Shown one piece after another: positions 17,749-28,096 of a stretch of DNA of 64,000 bases. Every line of letters begins with the position of its first letter. Position 1 is the stretch's first letter. A program made the translations under genes and the position numbers. A model generated the notes under the pieces. It saw only the letters and a list, made by a program, of their open reading frames with translations, was not told the DNA's origin and did not search any database. The stretch comes from Methylobacterium aerolatum (lineage in GTDB: Bacteria; Pseudomonadota; Alphaproteobacteria; Rhizobiales; Beijerinckiaceae): positions 146,612-210,611 of the forward strand of contig NZ_BPQE01000023.1 in assembly GCF_022179085.1 (NCBI RefSeq), in the 5' to 3' direction.

Positions 17749-18447
17749 ATGACCACGTTCCTGCCGATCGACCGGAAACTGATCGCCCGCGAGGCGGCCA
17801 AGATGTTTTTGGAGATCCAGGCCGTCCATTTCTACTCAGGCGAGCCGTTCAAGTTCACGTCCGGCTGGGCGAGCCCGGTCTACATCGACTGCCGCAAGAT
17901 CATCTCGTTCCCCCGCCTGCGCTCGACGCTGATCGATTTCGCAGCCTCGACCATCGTGCGCGAGGTCGGCTACGAATCGCTCACCCACATCGCCGGCGGC
18001 GAGACGGCCGGCATCCCCTTCGCCGCCTGGATCGCGGACAGGTTGTCCCTGCCGATGCAGTACGTGCGCAAGAAGCCGAAGGGCTTCGGGCGCAACGCGC
18101 AGATCGAGGGTGAGGTGGTCGATGGCGCCAAGACCCTCCTCGTGGAGGATTTGGCCACCGATGGGCGCAGCAAGGTCAACTTCTGCACGGCCCTGCGCGA
18201 GGCCGGGGCCACGGTCGATCACTGCTTCGTGCTCTTTTATTACGACATCTTCCCCGACAGCGCCGACCTGATGAAGGAGATCGGCATCAAGCTCCACTAC
18301 CTCACCACATGGTGGGACGTTCTGGAGGTCGCCAAGGAGGCGGGCACCTTCGACCCCGCGACCCTCAAGGAGGTCGAGAGCTTCCTGCACGAGCCCGCGA
18401 CCTGGTCGGCCGCCCATGGCGGCATCTCCGCCTTCGGGCAGAAGTGA
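17749..18447 (+). CDS. pyrE: orotate phosphoribosyltransferase
   Basis: A 232-residue enzyme joining orotate to PRPP to give OMP in de novo pyrimidine synthesis. The type I phosphoribosyltransferase PRPP loop is seen as [14 protein letters not shown], with upstream [17 protein letters not shown] and [14 protein letters not shown] flexible loop. It is the longer alphaproteobacterial form with a C-terminal extension (residues about 185-232). Its stop overlaps the pyrC start by one base (TGATG), which indicates translational coupling. Confidence 0.95.
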   Translation: MTTFLPIDRKLIAREAAKMFLEIQAVHFYSGEPFKFTSGWASPVYIDCRKIISFPRLRSTLIDFAASTIVREVGYESLTHIAGGETAGIPFAAWIADRLSLPMQYVRKKPKGFGRNAQIEGEVVDGAKTLLVEDLATDGRSKVNFCTALREAGATVDHCFVLFYYDIFPDSADLMKEIGIKLHYLTTWWDVLEVAKEAGTFDPATLKEVESFLHEPATWSAAHGGISAFGQK

Positions 18448-19508
18448 TGGCCGCGAACCCCGCCCCGAGCCGCGACCGCCTGACGATCCGCAAGCCGGAC
18501 GATTGGCACATCCACTTGCGCGACGGCGCGATGATGCGGGCGGTGCTGCCTTACACGGCCGCGCAGTTCGCCCGGGGCATCATCATGCCGAACCTCGTGC
18601 CGCCGGTGACGACGGTGGACGCCGCCGCCGCCTACCGCGAGCGCATCCTGTCGGCCCTGCCGCCGGGCGTGAGCTTCGCGCCGATGATGACCTGCTACCT
18701 CACCGACGCGACCAGCCCGGACGAGATCGAGCGCGGCTTCGCGGAGAAGGTCTGGATCGCCGCCAAGCTCTATCCGGCCGGCGCCACCACGAATTCGCAC
18801 GCGGGCGTCACCGATCTCGCCAACATCGCCGCCGTGCTGGAGCGGATGGAGCGCATCGGCATGCCGCTCCTTATCCACGGGGAAGTGACCGACCAGGACG
18901 TCGATATCTTCGACCGGGAGGCCGTGTTCATGGAGCAGAAGCTTCTGCCGCTGCTCACCCGCCACCAGGGGTTGAAGGTCACGGTGGAGCACGCCACCAC
19001 GGCCGAGATTCTCGATGTGGTCCGCGCCCATGCCGAGCGGGTGGCGGCGACGATCACGCCGCACCACCTCGTCATCAACCGCACCCACATCTTTCAGGGT
19101 GGGCTGAGACCCCATCTCTACTGTCTGCCCGTGGCCAAGCGCGAGCGGCACCGCTTGGCGCTGCGCAAGGCCGCGACGTCGGGGGAGGATTGTTTCTTCC
19201 TCGGCACCGACACGGCCCCCCATCCGGTGGGCGCCAAGGAATCGGCCTGCGGGTGCGCCGGCGTGTTTTGCGGACCCACGGCGTTGCAGACCTACATCCA
19301 GGTCTTCGACGAGGAGGGAGCGCTCGACCGGTTCGAGGCCTTCGCCAGCCTCAACGGCGCGCGCTTCCACGGGCTCGCGCCGAACGCGGAGACCATCACC
19401 CTGGAACGCCGGGCGGGTCAGGTGGCTTCCTGCGTGGCGGTGGACGACACGTCGGTGGTCGTGTTCCGGGGCGACGAGACGTTGCCATGGTCGGTGGCGG
19501 AGGGGTGA
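18447..19508 (+). CDS. pyrC: dihydroorotase, class II
   Basis: A 353-residue zinc amidohydrolase that cyclises carbamoyl-aspartate to dihydroorotate. It has the first metal-binding pair in DDWHIHLRDG, the carboxylated lysine in AAKLYPAGATTNSHAGV, the His in LLIHGEVTD and VEHATTAEI, and the catalytic Asp in LGTDTAPHPVGAKES. E. coli-type length (about 348). It starts in the TGATG overlap with pyrE and is followed one base later by the amidase gene, so pyrE-pyrC-amidase form one tightly packed operon. Confidence 0.96.
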   Translation: MAANPAPSRDRLTIRKPDDWHIHLRDGAMMRAVLPYTAAQFARGIIMPNLVPPVTTVDAAAAYRERILSALPPGVSFAPMMTCYLTDATSPDEIERGFAEKVWIAAKLYPAGATTNSHAGVTDLANIAAVLERMERIGMPLLIHGEVTDQDVDIFDREAVFMEQKLLPLLTRHQGLKVTVEHATTAEILDVVRAHAERVAATITPHHLVINRTHIFQGGLRPHLYCLPVAKRERHRLALRKAATSGEDCFFLGTDTAPHPVGAKESACGCAGVFCGPTALQTYIQVFDEEGALDRFEAFASLNGARFHGLAPNAETITLERRAGQVASCVAVDDTSVVVFRGDETLPWSVAEG

Positions 19509-19509
19509 G

Positions 19510-20949
19510 ATGGCGGACGCGGACGGCATCACGGCACTCGGCGCGGTCCACCTCTCGGCCGCGATCCGAGGCCGGGCCGTCTCTTGCCTGGAGGTGATGC
19601 AGGCCTACCTCGACCGCATCGGCCGCCTGAACCCGACCTACAACGCCATCGTCGCCCTGCGGAACGAGGACGACTTGCTGCGGGAGGCGGCGCGGGCGGA
19701 TGCGATGCTCGCCCGCGGCGAGCCCGTGGGACCGTTGCACGGCTTCCCCCTCGCGGTGAAGGATCTCGATCCTGTGCGCGGCCTGCCCTTCACGCAGGGC
19801 TCGCCGATCTTCGCGAACAGGATCGCGGAGGCCGATTCGATCATGGTCGCCCGGTTGCGGGCGGCGGGGGCGATCTTCACCGGCAAGACCAACATCCCCG
19901 AATTCGGCCTCGGCTCGCAGAGCTTCAACCCGGTCTACGGCGTCACCGCCTGCGCCTACGATCCCGCCCGCACCGGGGGCGGTTCGAGCGGCGGCGCGGC
20001 GGTGGCAGTCGCCCTGCGGTTGCAGCCGGTGGCCGATGGAACCGATAACGGCGGTTCACTGCGCAATCCGCCGGCCTTCGCCAACGTTTACGGTCTACGC
20101 ACCTGCTGGGGCCGCATCCCGAGCGAGGGGAAGGATGTCTTCAGTTCCGGCCTGACCGTTTCGGGTGCGATCGGTCGAAGCCCGTCCGATATCGGCCTGA
20201 TGCTCTCGGTGCAGGCGGGCTACGATCCGCGCTGCCCCAACGCGATCCGGCAGGATCCCGGCGGCTTCGCGGGGCCGCTGGCCCGGGATTTCCGGGGCGT
20301 GCGGATCGCGTGGCTCGGAGATTTCGGCGGTGCGATTCCCTTCGAGCCCGGCGTGCTGGAGACCTGCCGGGCGGCGGCGGCAACCTTCGCCGAGATCGGC
20401 TGCCTCGTGGAGGAGGCGGTGCCGGACTACGATATCGAACAGGTGTGGCAGGATTGGCTGGTGCTGCGCGCCTTCACCGTGGCGGGCAACCTCCGCCCGC
20501 TCCTCGCGGACCCGGCCCACCGGGATCTGCTGAAGCAGGAGGCGGTGTGGGAAGCCGAGCGCGGCCTCGCCCTGACCGCGGACCAGTTGAACGCCGCTTT
20601 GGAGGGCCGGACGCGCTGGTACGAGACGGTGCGCCGCTTCATGGACCTCTACGATTTCCTGTTGATGCCCACGGCGCAGGTATTCCCCTTCGACAAGACC
20701 GTCCGCTGGCCCGCCGAGGTCGGAGGACGCACGATGGACACCTACCACCGCTGGATGCAGATCGCGGTCCCCGCCACGATGGCCGGTCTCCCGGCCCTGG
20801 CGATCCCGGCGGGCTTCGGGCCCGGCGGCCTGCCGACCGGTCTTCAGATCGTCGGGCGCAATCACGGCGAGTTGGCATGCCTTCAGCTGGGGGCGGCCTA
20901 CGACGCCGCCACCGGCTGGGTGCAACGGCAGCCGCCGCCGGTCCAGTAG
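19510..20949 (+). CDS. amidase signature family protein
   Basis: A 479-residue amidase-signature enzyme. The Ser-cisSer-Lys triad is visible: Lys in PLAVKDLDP, cis-Ser in GGGSSGGAAVAVA, and Ser in TDNGGSLRNPPAF. The C-terminus (VPATMAGLPALAIPAGFGPGGLPTGLQIVG) is typical. Substrates in the family range from glutaminyl-tRNA to small aryl or alkyl amides. Lack of gatB/C nearby argues against GatA. It starts one base after the pyrC stop and probably belongs to that operon; a role in releasing ammonia from amides or in pyrimidine breakdown is speculative. Confidence 0.9.
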   Translation: MADADGITALGAVHLSAAIRGRAVSCLEVMQAYLDRIGRLNPTYNAIVALRNEDDLLREAARADAMLARGEPVGPLHGFPLAVKDLDPVRGLPFTQGSPIFANRIAEADSIMVARLRAAGAIFTGKTNIPEFGLGSQSFNPVYGVTACAYDPARTGGGSSGGAAVAVALRLQPVADGTDNGGSLRNPPAFANVYGLRTCWGRIPSEGKDVFSSGLTVSGAIGRSPSDIGLMLSVQAGYDPRCPNAIRQDPGGFAGPLARDFRGVRIAWLGDFGGAIPFEPGVLETCRAAAATFAEIGCLVEEAVPDYDIEQVWQDWLVLRAFTVAGNLRPLLADPAHRDLLKQEAVWEAERGLALTADQLNAALEGRTRWYETVRRFMDLYDFLLMPTAQVFPFDKTVRWPAEVGGRTMDTYHRWMQIAVPATMAGLPALAIPAGFGPGGLPTGLQIVGRNHGELACLQLGAAYDAATGWVQRQPPPVQ

Positions 20950-20967
20950 ACCTTCCCCGACCCCTCC

Positions 20968-21061
20968 GTCCTCGCGAAGGACGGCGAAGCAATCCGGGCC
21001 TGCGCCGCATCCGGAAACGACCCGCCTGCCTGAATTGCTTCGCCTTCGCTCGCAACGACGA
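20968..21061. repeat. dispersed ~90-bp inverted repeat, copy 3
   Basis: GGCGAAGCAAT (20983-20993) and ATTGCTTCGCC (21034-21044) are perfect inverted arms, with further weaker complementarity outward (GTCCTCGCG... against ...CGCAACGAC). It lies between the amidase stop and the ilvB promoter. Confidence 0.65.
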
Positions 21062-21076
21062 TGGTGACGTTGGGCG

Positions 21077-21105
21077 TTGACCCATCCCGCGACAATCGAT
21101 ATGAC
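21077..21105 (+). promoter_or_regulatory. candidate sigma-70 promoter of the ilvBN leader
   Basis: TTGACC (21077-21082) and TATGAC (21100-21105) are separated by exactly 17 bp. It lies about 72 bp upstream of the leader-peptide start and about 245 bp upstream of ilvB. This would produce a leader transcript covering the leader peptide and the terminator. Confidence 0.6.
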
Positions 21106-21176
21106 GCGGGATCACTGGTATACGTCCCGCCCGGATCCTCCGTCGGCGACGATCCGGTCGAGGTTTTCGTTTTCCG

Positions 21177-21227
21177 ATGCGCGCAATCCTTATTGTAGCG
21201 GTGGCGTCACCGACGGGGCGGCCTTAG
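21177..21227 (+). CDS. ilvB leader peptide (branched-chain amino acid attenuator)
   Basis: A 16-codon frame reading MRAILIVAVASPTGRP then TAG. Codons 4-7 are ATC CTT ATT GTA, i.e. Ile-Leu-Ile-Val, followed by Ala-Val: the three branched-chain amino acids made by the pathway whose first gene follows. It ends inside the 5' arm/loop of a hairpin (GCGGCC at 21218-21223 with GGCCGC at 21231-21236), and a strong intrinsic terminator follows 30 bases later. This is the arrangement of ribosome-mediated attenuation: shortage of charged Ile/Leu/Val-tRNA would stall the ribosome and alter folding so that transcription continues into ilvB. No strong Shine-Dalgarno is visible directly before the ATG (weakly GAGG further up). 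Confidence 0.8.
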   Translation: MRAILIVAVASPTGRP

Positions 21228-21253
21228 TCAGGCCGCGATCCGGCTGGTGACGC
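21204..21253 (+). promoter_or_regulatory. ilvB attenuator: pairing regions in the leader RNA
   Basis: GCGTCACC (21204-21211, inside the leader peptide just after the control codons) is perfectly complementary to GGTGACGC (21246-21253). It encloses the smaller hairpin GCGGCC/GGCCGC (21218-21236). A ribosome stalled at the Ile-Leu-Ile-Val codons would cover the first arm and disrupt this long-range stem. The exact alternative (antiterminator) pairing cannot be settled by eye. Confidence 0.6.
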
Positions 21254-21257
21254 TTGC

Positions 21258-21280
21258 AGGGTCCCTCGGGACCCTTTTTT
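21258..21280 (+). terminator. intrinsic terminator of the ilvB attenuator
   Basis: AGGGTCC and GGACCCT form a perfect 7-bp stem around a four-base loop (21258-21275). It runs directly into six consecutive Ts (21275-21280). It lies 70 bp before the ilvB start, so it must be bypassed for ilvB expression. Confidence 0.88.
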
Positions 21281-21350
21281 GTTGCCTGCGACACGCGCAT
21301 CGGTGAGAGGGACGGCCGGGGGAACCGGCCGAGAGGACGAGGAGACGGAC

Positions 21351-23126
21351 ATGGGCGGCGAGGTCATGACCGGGGCCGAAATGGTCATCCGGGCGTTCCA
21401 GGATCAGGGGGTGGACACCCTCTTCGGCTATCCCGGCGGCGCGGTGCTTCCGATCTACGATGCGCTGTTCCACCAGGAGTCGGTGAAGCACATCCTCGTG
21501 CGCCACGAGCAGGGCGCCGTCCACGCCGCCGAGGGCTATGCGCGCTCCTCCGGCAAGGTCGGCTGCGTCCTCGTCACCTCGGGTCCCGGTGCCACCAACA
21601 TCGTCACCGGCCTCACCGATGCGATGCTCGATTCGATCCCGCTGGTCTGCATCACCGGCCAGGTTCCCACGCACCTGATCGGCAGCGATGCCTTCCAGGA
21701 GTGCGATACCGTCGGCATCACCCGGCACTGCACGAAGCACAACTACCTCGTGAAGTCGATCGACGACCTCCCGCGCATCCTGCACGAGGCCTTCTACGTC
21801 GCGAAGAACGGCCGTCCCGGCCCGGTCGTCGTCGATCTGCCGAAGGACATCCAGTTCGCCACCGGCCTGTACGAGCGGCCGACCTCGAACCGCCACAAGA
21901 CCTACAAGCCGGCGGTGAAGGGCGATGCCGAGCGCATCCGCGCGGCGGTGGAGCTGATGGCGGGCGCCCGGCGCCCGGTCTTCTACACCGGCGGCGGCGT
22001 CATCAACGCCGGCCCGGACGCGGCGCGCCTGCTGCGCGAGCTCGTGGCGGAGACCGGCTTCCCCATCACCTCCACGCTGATGGGGCTCGGCGCCTATCCG
22101 GGATCGGACGAGAAGTTCCTCGGCATGCTCGGCATGCACGGGACCTACGAGGCCAATCTCGCGATGCACGAGTGCGACGTGATGATCTGCGTCGGCGCGC
22201 GGTTCGATGACCGCATCACCGGTCGCCTCGACGCCTTCTCGCCCTTCTCGAAGAAGATCCACATCGACGTGGACGCCTCCTCGATCAACAAGGTCGTGAA
22301 GGTCGATGTGGGGATCGTCGGCGATTGCGCCTACGTGCTCGCGGATATGCTGGAGGCATGGCGCGCCCTGCCGTCGCGCCCGCAGAAGTCGAACCTCGAC
22401 GGCTGGTTCCAGAAGATCCAGGCCTGGAAGGCCCGCAACTGCCTCGCCTACTGGCCCTCGGGCACGATCATCAAGCCGCAATACGCGGTGCAGCGGCTCT
22501 ATGAAGCCTGCAAGGACCGCAAGACCTTCGTCACCACGGAGGTCGGCCAGCACCAGATGTGGGCGGCGCAGTACTTCAAGTTCGAGGAGCCGAACCGCTG
22601 GATGACCTCCGGCGGCCTCGGCACCATGGGCTACGGCCTGCCGGCAGCCATCGGCACGCAACTCGCCAACCCGGACGGGCTCGTCGTCGACATCGCCGGC
22701 GAAGCCTCTATCCTGATGAACATCCAGGAGCTGTCGACGGCGATCCAGTACCGCCTGCCGGTGAAGGTGTTCATCCTCAACAACGAGTACATGGGCATGG
22801 TCCGCCAGTGGCAGGAGTTGCTGCACGGATCGCGCTACTCGCAGAGCTACTCGGAGAGCCTGCCGGATTTCGTGAAGCTCGCCGAGGCCTACGGGGCGAA
22901 GGGGATGCGCTGCGAGAAGCCCGGCGACCTCGACGCCGCCATCGCGGAGATGATCGACTACGACGGTCCGGTCCTGTTCGATTGCGTGGTCGACAAGACC
23001 GAGAACTGCTTCCCGATGATCCCCTCGGGCAAGGCGCACAACGAGATGCTCCTGTCCGATTACCTCGGTGAGACCGGCGTCGAGCTCGGCGACGTCATCT
23101 CCGAGGAAGGCAAGATGCTGGTCTGA
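21351..23126 (+). CDS. ilvB: acetolactate synthase large (catalytic) subunit
   Basis: A 591-residue TPP- and FAD-dependent enzyme making acetolactate or acetohydroxybutyrate, the first common step to Val, Leu and Ile. It shows the catalytic Glu53 in [15 protein letters not shown], the central FAD-binding domain (residues about 200-340), and the C-terminal TPP domain. The TPP/Mg motif reads GEASILMN...ILNN, with Glu where GDGS-type motifs have Asp. ATG at 21351 follows GAGGACGAGGAG. Expression is probably controlled by the upstream attenuator. ilvN follows after 70 bp; ilvC lies 1.5 kb further on. Confidence 0.97.
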   Translation: MGGEVMTGAEMVIRAFQDQGVDTLFGYPGGAVLPIYDALFHQESVKHILVRHEQGAVHAAEGYARSSGKVGCVLVTSGPGATNIVTGLTDAMLDSIPLVCITGQVPTHLIGSDAFQECDTVGITRHCTKHNYLVKSIDDLPRILHEAFYVAKNGRPGPVVVDLPKDIQFATGLYERPTSNRHKTYKPAVKGDAERIRAAVELMAGARRPVFYTGGGVINAGPDAARLLRELVAETGFPITSTLMGLGAYPGSDEKFLGMLGMHGTYEANLAMHECDVMICVGARFDDRITGRLDAFSPFSKKIHIDVDASSINKVVKVDVGIVGDCAYVLADMLEAWRALPSRPQKSNLDGWFQKIQAWKARNCLAYWPSGTIIKPQYAVQRLYEACKDRKTFVTTEVGQHQMWAAQYFKFEEPNRWMTSGGLGTMGYGLPAAIGTQLANPDGLVVDIAGEASILMNIQELSTAIQYRLPVKVFILNNEYMGMVRQWQELLHGSRYSQSYSESLPDFVKLAEAYGAKGMRCEKPGDLDAAIAEMIDYDGPVLFDCVVDKTENCFPMIPSGKAHNEMLLSDYLGETGVELGDVISEEGKMLV

Positions 23127-23196
23127 CGTGGATCCGCGGCCCAGCTGTAGCGCCGGGCCGCCGCCACTGCCGTACGACGACGAGGACTCCGCCCCG

Positions 23197-23739
23197 ATGA
23201 ACGCGATGAACACCCATTACCCCGACCCCGTCCGCGTCGAGCCGGTGAACCGGCACACCCTGGCGGTGATCGTGGACAACGAGCCGGGCGTGCTCGCGCG
23301 CATCTCGGGCATGTTCTCGGGTCGGGGCTACAACATCGAGAGCCTGACCGTGTCGGAGACGGAGGAGGCCCGCCACATCTCGCGCATCACCATCGTGACC
23401 ACGGGCACGAACGCGGTGATCGACCAGATCAAGGCTCAGCTCGACCGTCTCGTCCCGGTGCACCGCGTGGTCGATCTCACCCTCCAGGGCGACGCCTTGG
23501 AGCGCGAGATCTGCCTCGTGAAGGTCCGGGGTGAAGGCGAGCACCGCAGCGAGGCCCTGCGCCTCGCCGCCGCCTTCGGCGCCAAGACCCTGGACGCGAC
23601 GCTCAACTCCTTCGTCTTCGAGCTCACCGGCTCCACCGAGGAGATCGACCGGTTCGTGCGGCTCATGAGCGTCATCGGCCTCGTGGAGATCTGCCGCACC
23701 GGCATCGCCGCCATCAGCCGCGGGGCGGAGCCGCTCTAG
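23197..23739 (+). CDS. ilvN: acetolactate synthase small (regulatory) subunit
   Basis: A 180-residue regulatory partner of IlvB. The N-terminal ACT domain is clear (HTLAVIVDNEPGVLARISGMFSGRGYNIESLTVSETE) and binds valine for feedback inhibition. The C-terminal domain follows (REICLVKVRGEG... and GSTEEIDRFVRLMSVIGLVEICRTGIAAISRG). Typical length for the IlvH/IlvN type. The ATG at 23197 is preceded by CGAGGA; a second in-frame ATG is at 23206. Operon with ilvB. A repeat element follows its stop. Confidence 0.96.
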   Translation: MNAMNTHYPDPVRVEPVNRHTLAVIVDNEPGVLARISGMFSGRGYNIESLTVSETEEARHISRITIVTTGTNAVIDQIKAQLDRLVPVHRVVDLTLQGDALEREICLVKVRGEGEHRSEALRLAAAFGAKTLDATLNSFVFELTGSTEEIDRFVRLMSVIGLVEICRTGIAAISRGAEPL

Positions 23740-23752
23740 CCTGGGCGTCAGG

Positions 23753-23838
23753 GCGAGCATCGCGAAGTCATCCAGGGTGGTGGGACCCTTCATCCTGTGG
23801 CGGATCCCAGGATTGCTTCGCGCCACTCGTGATGACGG
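23753..23838. repeat. dispersed ~90-bp inverted repeat, copy 4
   Basis: Left arm around CATCGCGAAGTCATCCAGGG faces right arm CCCAGGATTGCTTCGCG followed by CTCGTGATGAC. The complementarity is imperfect. It lies between ilvN and the GST gene. Confidence 0.55.
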
Positions 23839-23883
23839 AGTCCGTTTCTCTGGCGACCTGCTCGAGCCCGAACTGGAAATCGC

Positions 23884-25684
<1,801 letters not shown>

Positions 25685-25724
25685 TCGATCCGCGACGGCC
25701 GGCATCCCGGCCCGCGCGACATCC

Positions 25725-25756
25725 GGGCCGGTCTCCCCGCGGGGACCGGCCCTTTT
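25725..25756 (+). terminator. intrinsic terminator after ilvC
   Basis: GGGCCGGT and ACCGGCCC form a perfect stem, extended by CCCC/GGGG inside, ending in TTTT. It is 40 bp after the ilvC stop. Confidence 0.85.
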
Positions 25757-25810
25757 CTTTGCGCTTCGTCTCTGGAAAAAGCGGCCTCAATCACAAAAAG
25801 GGAGAGGCGC

Positions 25811-26464
25811 TTGGATACGATCTACGGTGAGGCGCATCGGGCGCTGCAGGAGGATTTCGGGACGACGCGTCTCGCGGACTTCCTCGACAAGCACCACGTT
25901 CATCACGCCATCGACGATCAGGACCGCGCCTTCATTGAAACGCGGGACATGTTCTTCCTCTCGACGGTGGATGCGCAGGGCAACCCGACCGTCTCGTACA
26001 AGGGCGGCCCCATCGGCGTGGTGAAGGTGCTCGGCGAGTCCGCGCTCGCCTTCCCGGGCTACGACGGCAACGGCATGTTCCTGTCGATGGGCAACATCAC
26101 CGGGCAGGGCAAGGTCGGCCTGCTCTTCATCGATTTCGAGACGCCGCACCGCCTGCGCGTTCAGGGCACCGCTCGCTTGCTGAAGGATGACCCGCTCCTC
26201 GCGGCCTTTCCCGAGGCGCAGTACATCGTCCGCGTCGAGGTCGAGTCGGTGTGGGTCAACTGCCCGCGCTACATCCATCGCTACACGAAGGTCGAGCAGA
26301 GCCGCTACGTCCCGAAGGACGGGGCCGAGACGCCGCTCGCCCAGTGGAAGCGGCTCGATTTCGTCCAGCCCGTCATCGCCGAGGATGATCGGGCGCGGGT
26401 CGCCGCGCAGGGGGAGCTCGATCTGGAGAGCTACGGTGCGCTCGTCGCCCGGGGAGAGGCGTAG
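25811..26464 (+). CDS. pyridoxamine 5'-phosphate oxidase family protein
   Basis: A 217-residue flavin-binding split-barrel protein. The core shows MFFLSTVDAQGNPTVSYKGGPIGVVKVLGE and MFLSMGNITGQGKVGLLFIDFETPHRLRVQGTARLL, characteristic of PNPOx-like FMN proteins. It lacks enough similarity to call PdxH. The start is a TTG at 25811 (reading MDTIYGEAHRALQ), directly after a strong GGGAGAGG ribosome binding site; no nearby ATG fits. Monocistronic, after the ilvC terminator, with a repeat copy at its 3' end and a convergent methyltransferase. Substrate unknown. Confidence 0.85.
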   Translation: MDTIYGEAHRALQEDFGTTRLADFLDKHHVHHAIDDQDRAFIETRDMFFLSTVDAQGNPTVSYKGGPIGVVKVLGESALAFPGYDGNGMFLSMGNITGQGKVGLLFIDFETPHRLRVQGTARLLKDDPLLAAFPEAQYIVRVEVESVWVNCPRYIHRYTKVEQSRYVPKDGAETPLAQWKRLDFVQPVIAEDDRARVAAQGELDLESYGALVARGEA

Positions 26465-26485
26465 GGCGGTCCGGCTCCGGCGCCC

Positions 26486-26577
26486 ACCGTCATCGAAGGC
26501 CGAGAAGCGATCCCGGGACCCGCCACGTTCGGCGATATCCCTGGGTCGCGATGGCTTCGCCCTGCCCGCACCGACGG
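26486..26577. repeat. dispersed ~90-bp inverted repeat, copy 5
   Basis: Left arm CCGTCATCG...GAGAAGCGATCCCGGGA faces right arm TCCCTGGGTCGCGATGGCTTC...CCGACGG in inverse orientation with mismatches. It fills most of the 120-bp convergent gap between the PNPOx-like and methyltransferase genes. Confidence 0.55.
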
Positions 26578-26584
26578 TTCGGCG

Positions 26585-27370
26585 TCAGAGAGCCCGACGC
26601 GCCACGATGAACACCCGAGGGAAGGCCAGCAGCCGTCGTCCATCCGCGCGGGGAGGGTAGGCGGCGTCGATGGCCGCCTCGTAGGCCGCGAGGAAGCCGC
26701 CGCGCTGGTCGTCGTTCAGCGGATCGAGGAAGGGCCGCAGGCCGGTGGCGCTGACCAATGAGACGATGGCGGCCGCGTCCGCCATCCGATGGTGGAAGGC
26801 GGTGCGCCACACGTCCACCTCCTCGGCCAACGCCGCCAGCACGTCGTAATAGCCCGTGGGGTCGAGCATCCGCCCAAGTCGCCCCGCTGCGGCGGGATCG
26901 CCGATGGCCGCCGCCCAGGGGCCGGAGCCCGCGACCTCCCTCATCAGGCGATGGCTCGGCTCGGCCAGATTGTCGGGCATCTGCACGGCGAGTACCCCGC
27001 CGGGGGCGAGAAGGCCGAAAAGGCGCGGCAGCAGGGTGGCGTGGTCCGGCAGCCATTGCAGCACGGCGTTGGCGTAGATCAGGTCGGGCGCGGTTTCCGG
27101 TACCCAGCTTCCGGCGTCGGCCTCCGCGAAGCGGAGATGCGGCAACCGTGCCCGCGCGCTCTCCAGCATCGCCGGGGAGGTGTCGAGCCCGATCACCTCC
27201 GCCTGCGGGTAGCGCGCGGCGATGAGCGCGGTGGAATTGCCCGGCCCGCAGCCGAGATCGACGGCGAGGCGCGGCGACTCCAGGGGAACCCGGGCCAGGA
27301 GTTCCGCCGCCGGACGCGTGCGTTCGTCCTCGAAGACGGTGTAGAGGGCTGGGTTCCAGTCTGCCGACAC
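26585..27370 (-). CDS. tam: SAM-dependent methyltransferase, trans-aconitate 2-methyltransferase-like
   Basis: A 261-residue class I methyltransferase. SAM motif I is [14 protein letters not shown]; then [29 protein letters not shown] and [27 protein letters not shown]. The whole matches the Tam family, which methylates trans-aconitate to relieve TCA-cycle inhibition. The start is a GTG at 27370 (reading [21 protein letters not shown], the family N-terminus) preceded by AAGGGGAG. It is the last gene of a minus-strand run trpS-HAD-tam with a 17-bp gap to the HAD gene. Confidence 0.88.
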   Translation of the reverse strand: MSADWNPALYTVFEDERTRPAAELLARVPLESPRLAVDLGCGPGNSTALIAARYPQAEVIGLDTSPAMLESARARLPHLRFAEADAGSWVPETAPDLIYANAVLQWLPDHATLLPRLFGLLAPGGVLAVQMPDNLAEPSHRLMREVAGSGPWAAAIGDPAAAGRLGRMLDPTGYYDVLAALAEEVDVWRTAFHHRMADAAAIVSLVSATGLRPFLDPLNDDQRGGFLAAYEAAIDAAYPPRADGRRLLAFPRVFIVARRAL

Positions 27371-27387
27371 GCGATCTCCCCTTGGCT

Positions 27388-28092
27388 TCAGGGGCAACCG
27401 AGCCGGTCGGCAAGGTCGGACAGGTCCGAGGCGGTGTACGTCACCGGCACGCTGGGCGCAGTTTCTCCGCCCGCCGGGCCATGCTCGCGCGGCCGGGCGA
27501 TGTGCGCGGTCGCGAGCCCGTGGCTCGCGGCGTGGCGGAGATCGTCCGAATGGGCGGCGACCATCATCGTCTCCGAGGCCGGGAAGCCGAAGGCGGCGAC
27601 CGCGTCCCGGTAGAGGGCTGGCTTCGGCTTGTAGTCGCGGGAATAGCCCGCCCCGAGCACGGCGTCGAAGACGAGGCCGTTGCGGCGGGCGAGGTCCACC
27701 ATCAGCCGGACCGGCCCGTTCGAGTTCGGCGCGAGCAGGAACCGGTTGCGCAGGCGGGCGAGGGCGGCGGGCACCTCCGGCCATGCGTCGAGCCGGTGCC
27801 ACGCCAGGACGAGTTCCGCGCGGACGTCGTGCGGAACGTCATCGAGGCCGAACTCCGCCAGAACCCCCGGCAGCGATTCGGCGTGGAGCGTGTCGAGATC
27901 GACGTAGGCGCGCGCGCCCGAGCGCACGGTTTCCATCGACGGCTGGTAGCGGCCCCGCCAGGCGGAGGCGAAGGCCCCCGCGTCGAGGCCGGGCGCATAG
28001 GGCGCGAGGAGGCGGCTCGCCTCCCTCGCGACGCCGGACCGCCAGTCCATCAGCGTTCCGAAGACGTCGAAGACCAGCGCCCGCACGCCCAT
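27388..28092 (-). CDS. haloacid dehalogenase, type II
   Basis: A 234-residue HAD-superfamily hydrolase of the L-2-haloacid dehalogenase group. Motif I is [12 protein letters not shown] with the nucleophilic Asp; motif II APNSNGP; motif III Lys in DYKPKPALY; motif [12 protein letters not shown]. These match the type II dehalogenase rather than phosphatase signatures. It would hydrolyse 2-haloalkanoates to hydroxy acids in the cytoplasm; in vivo substrate unknown. Four bases separate it from trpS upstream, so the two are almost certainly co-transcribed, an odd pairing without evident functional link. Confidence 0.88.
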   Translation of the reverse strand: MGVRALVFDVFGTLMDWRSGVAREASRLLAPYAPGLDAGAFASAWRGRYQPSMETVRSGARAYVDLDTLHAESLPGVLAEFGLDDVPHDVRAELVLAWHRLDAWPEVPAALARLRNRFLLAPNSNGPVRLMVDLARRNGLVFDAVLGAGYSRDYKPKPALYRDAVAAFGFPASETMMVAAHSDDLRHAASHGLATAHIARPREHGPAGGETAPSVPVTYTASDLSDLADRLGCP

Positions 28093-28096
28093 CGTG

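Noticed and set aside
19510-20949. GatA (glutamyl-tRNA amidotransferase subunit A)
   Set aside because: The triad is general to the amidase family, no gatB or gatC is nearby, and it sits in a pyrimidine operon.
21228-23213. 661-codon minus-strand frame opposite ilvB
   Set aside because: It mirrors the ilvB codon pattern and has no ribosome binding site or family features. The plus-strand gene explains it.
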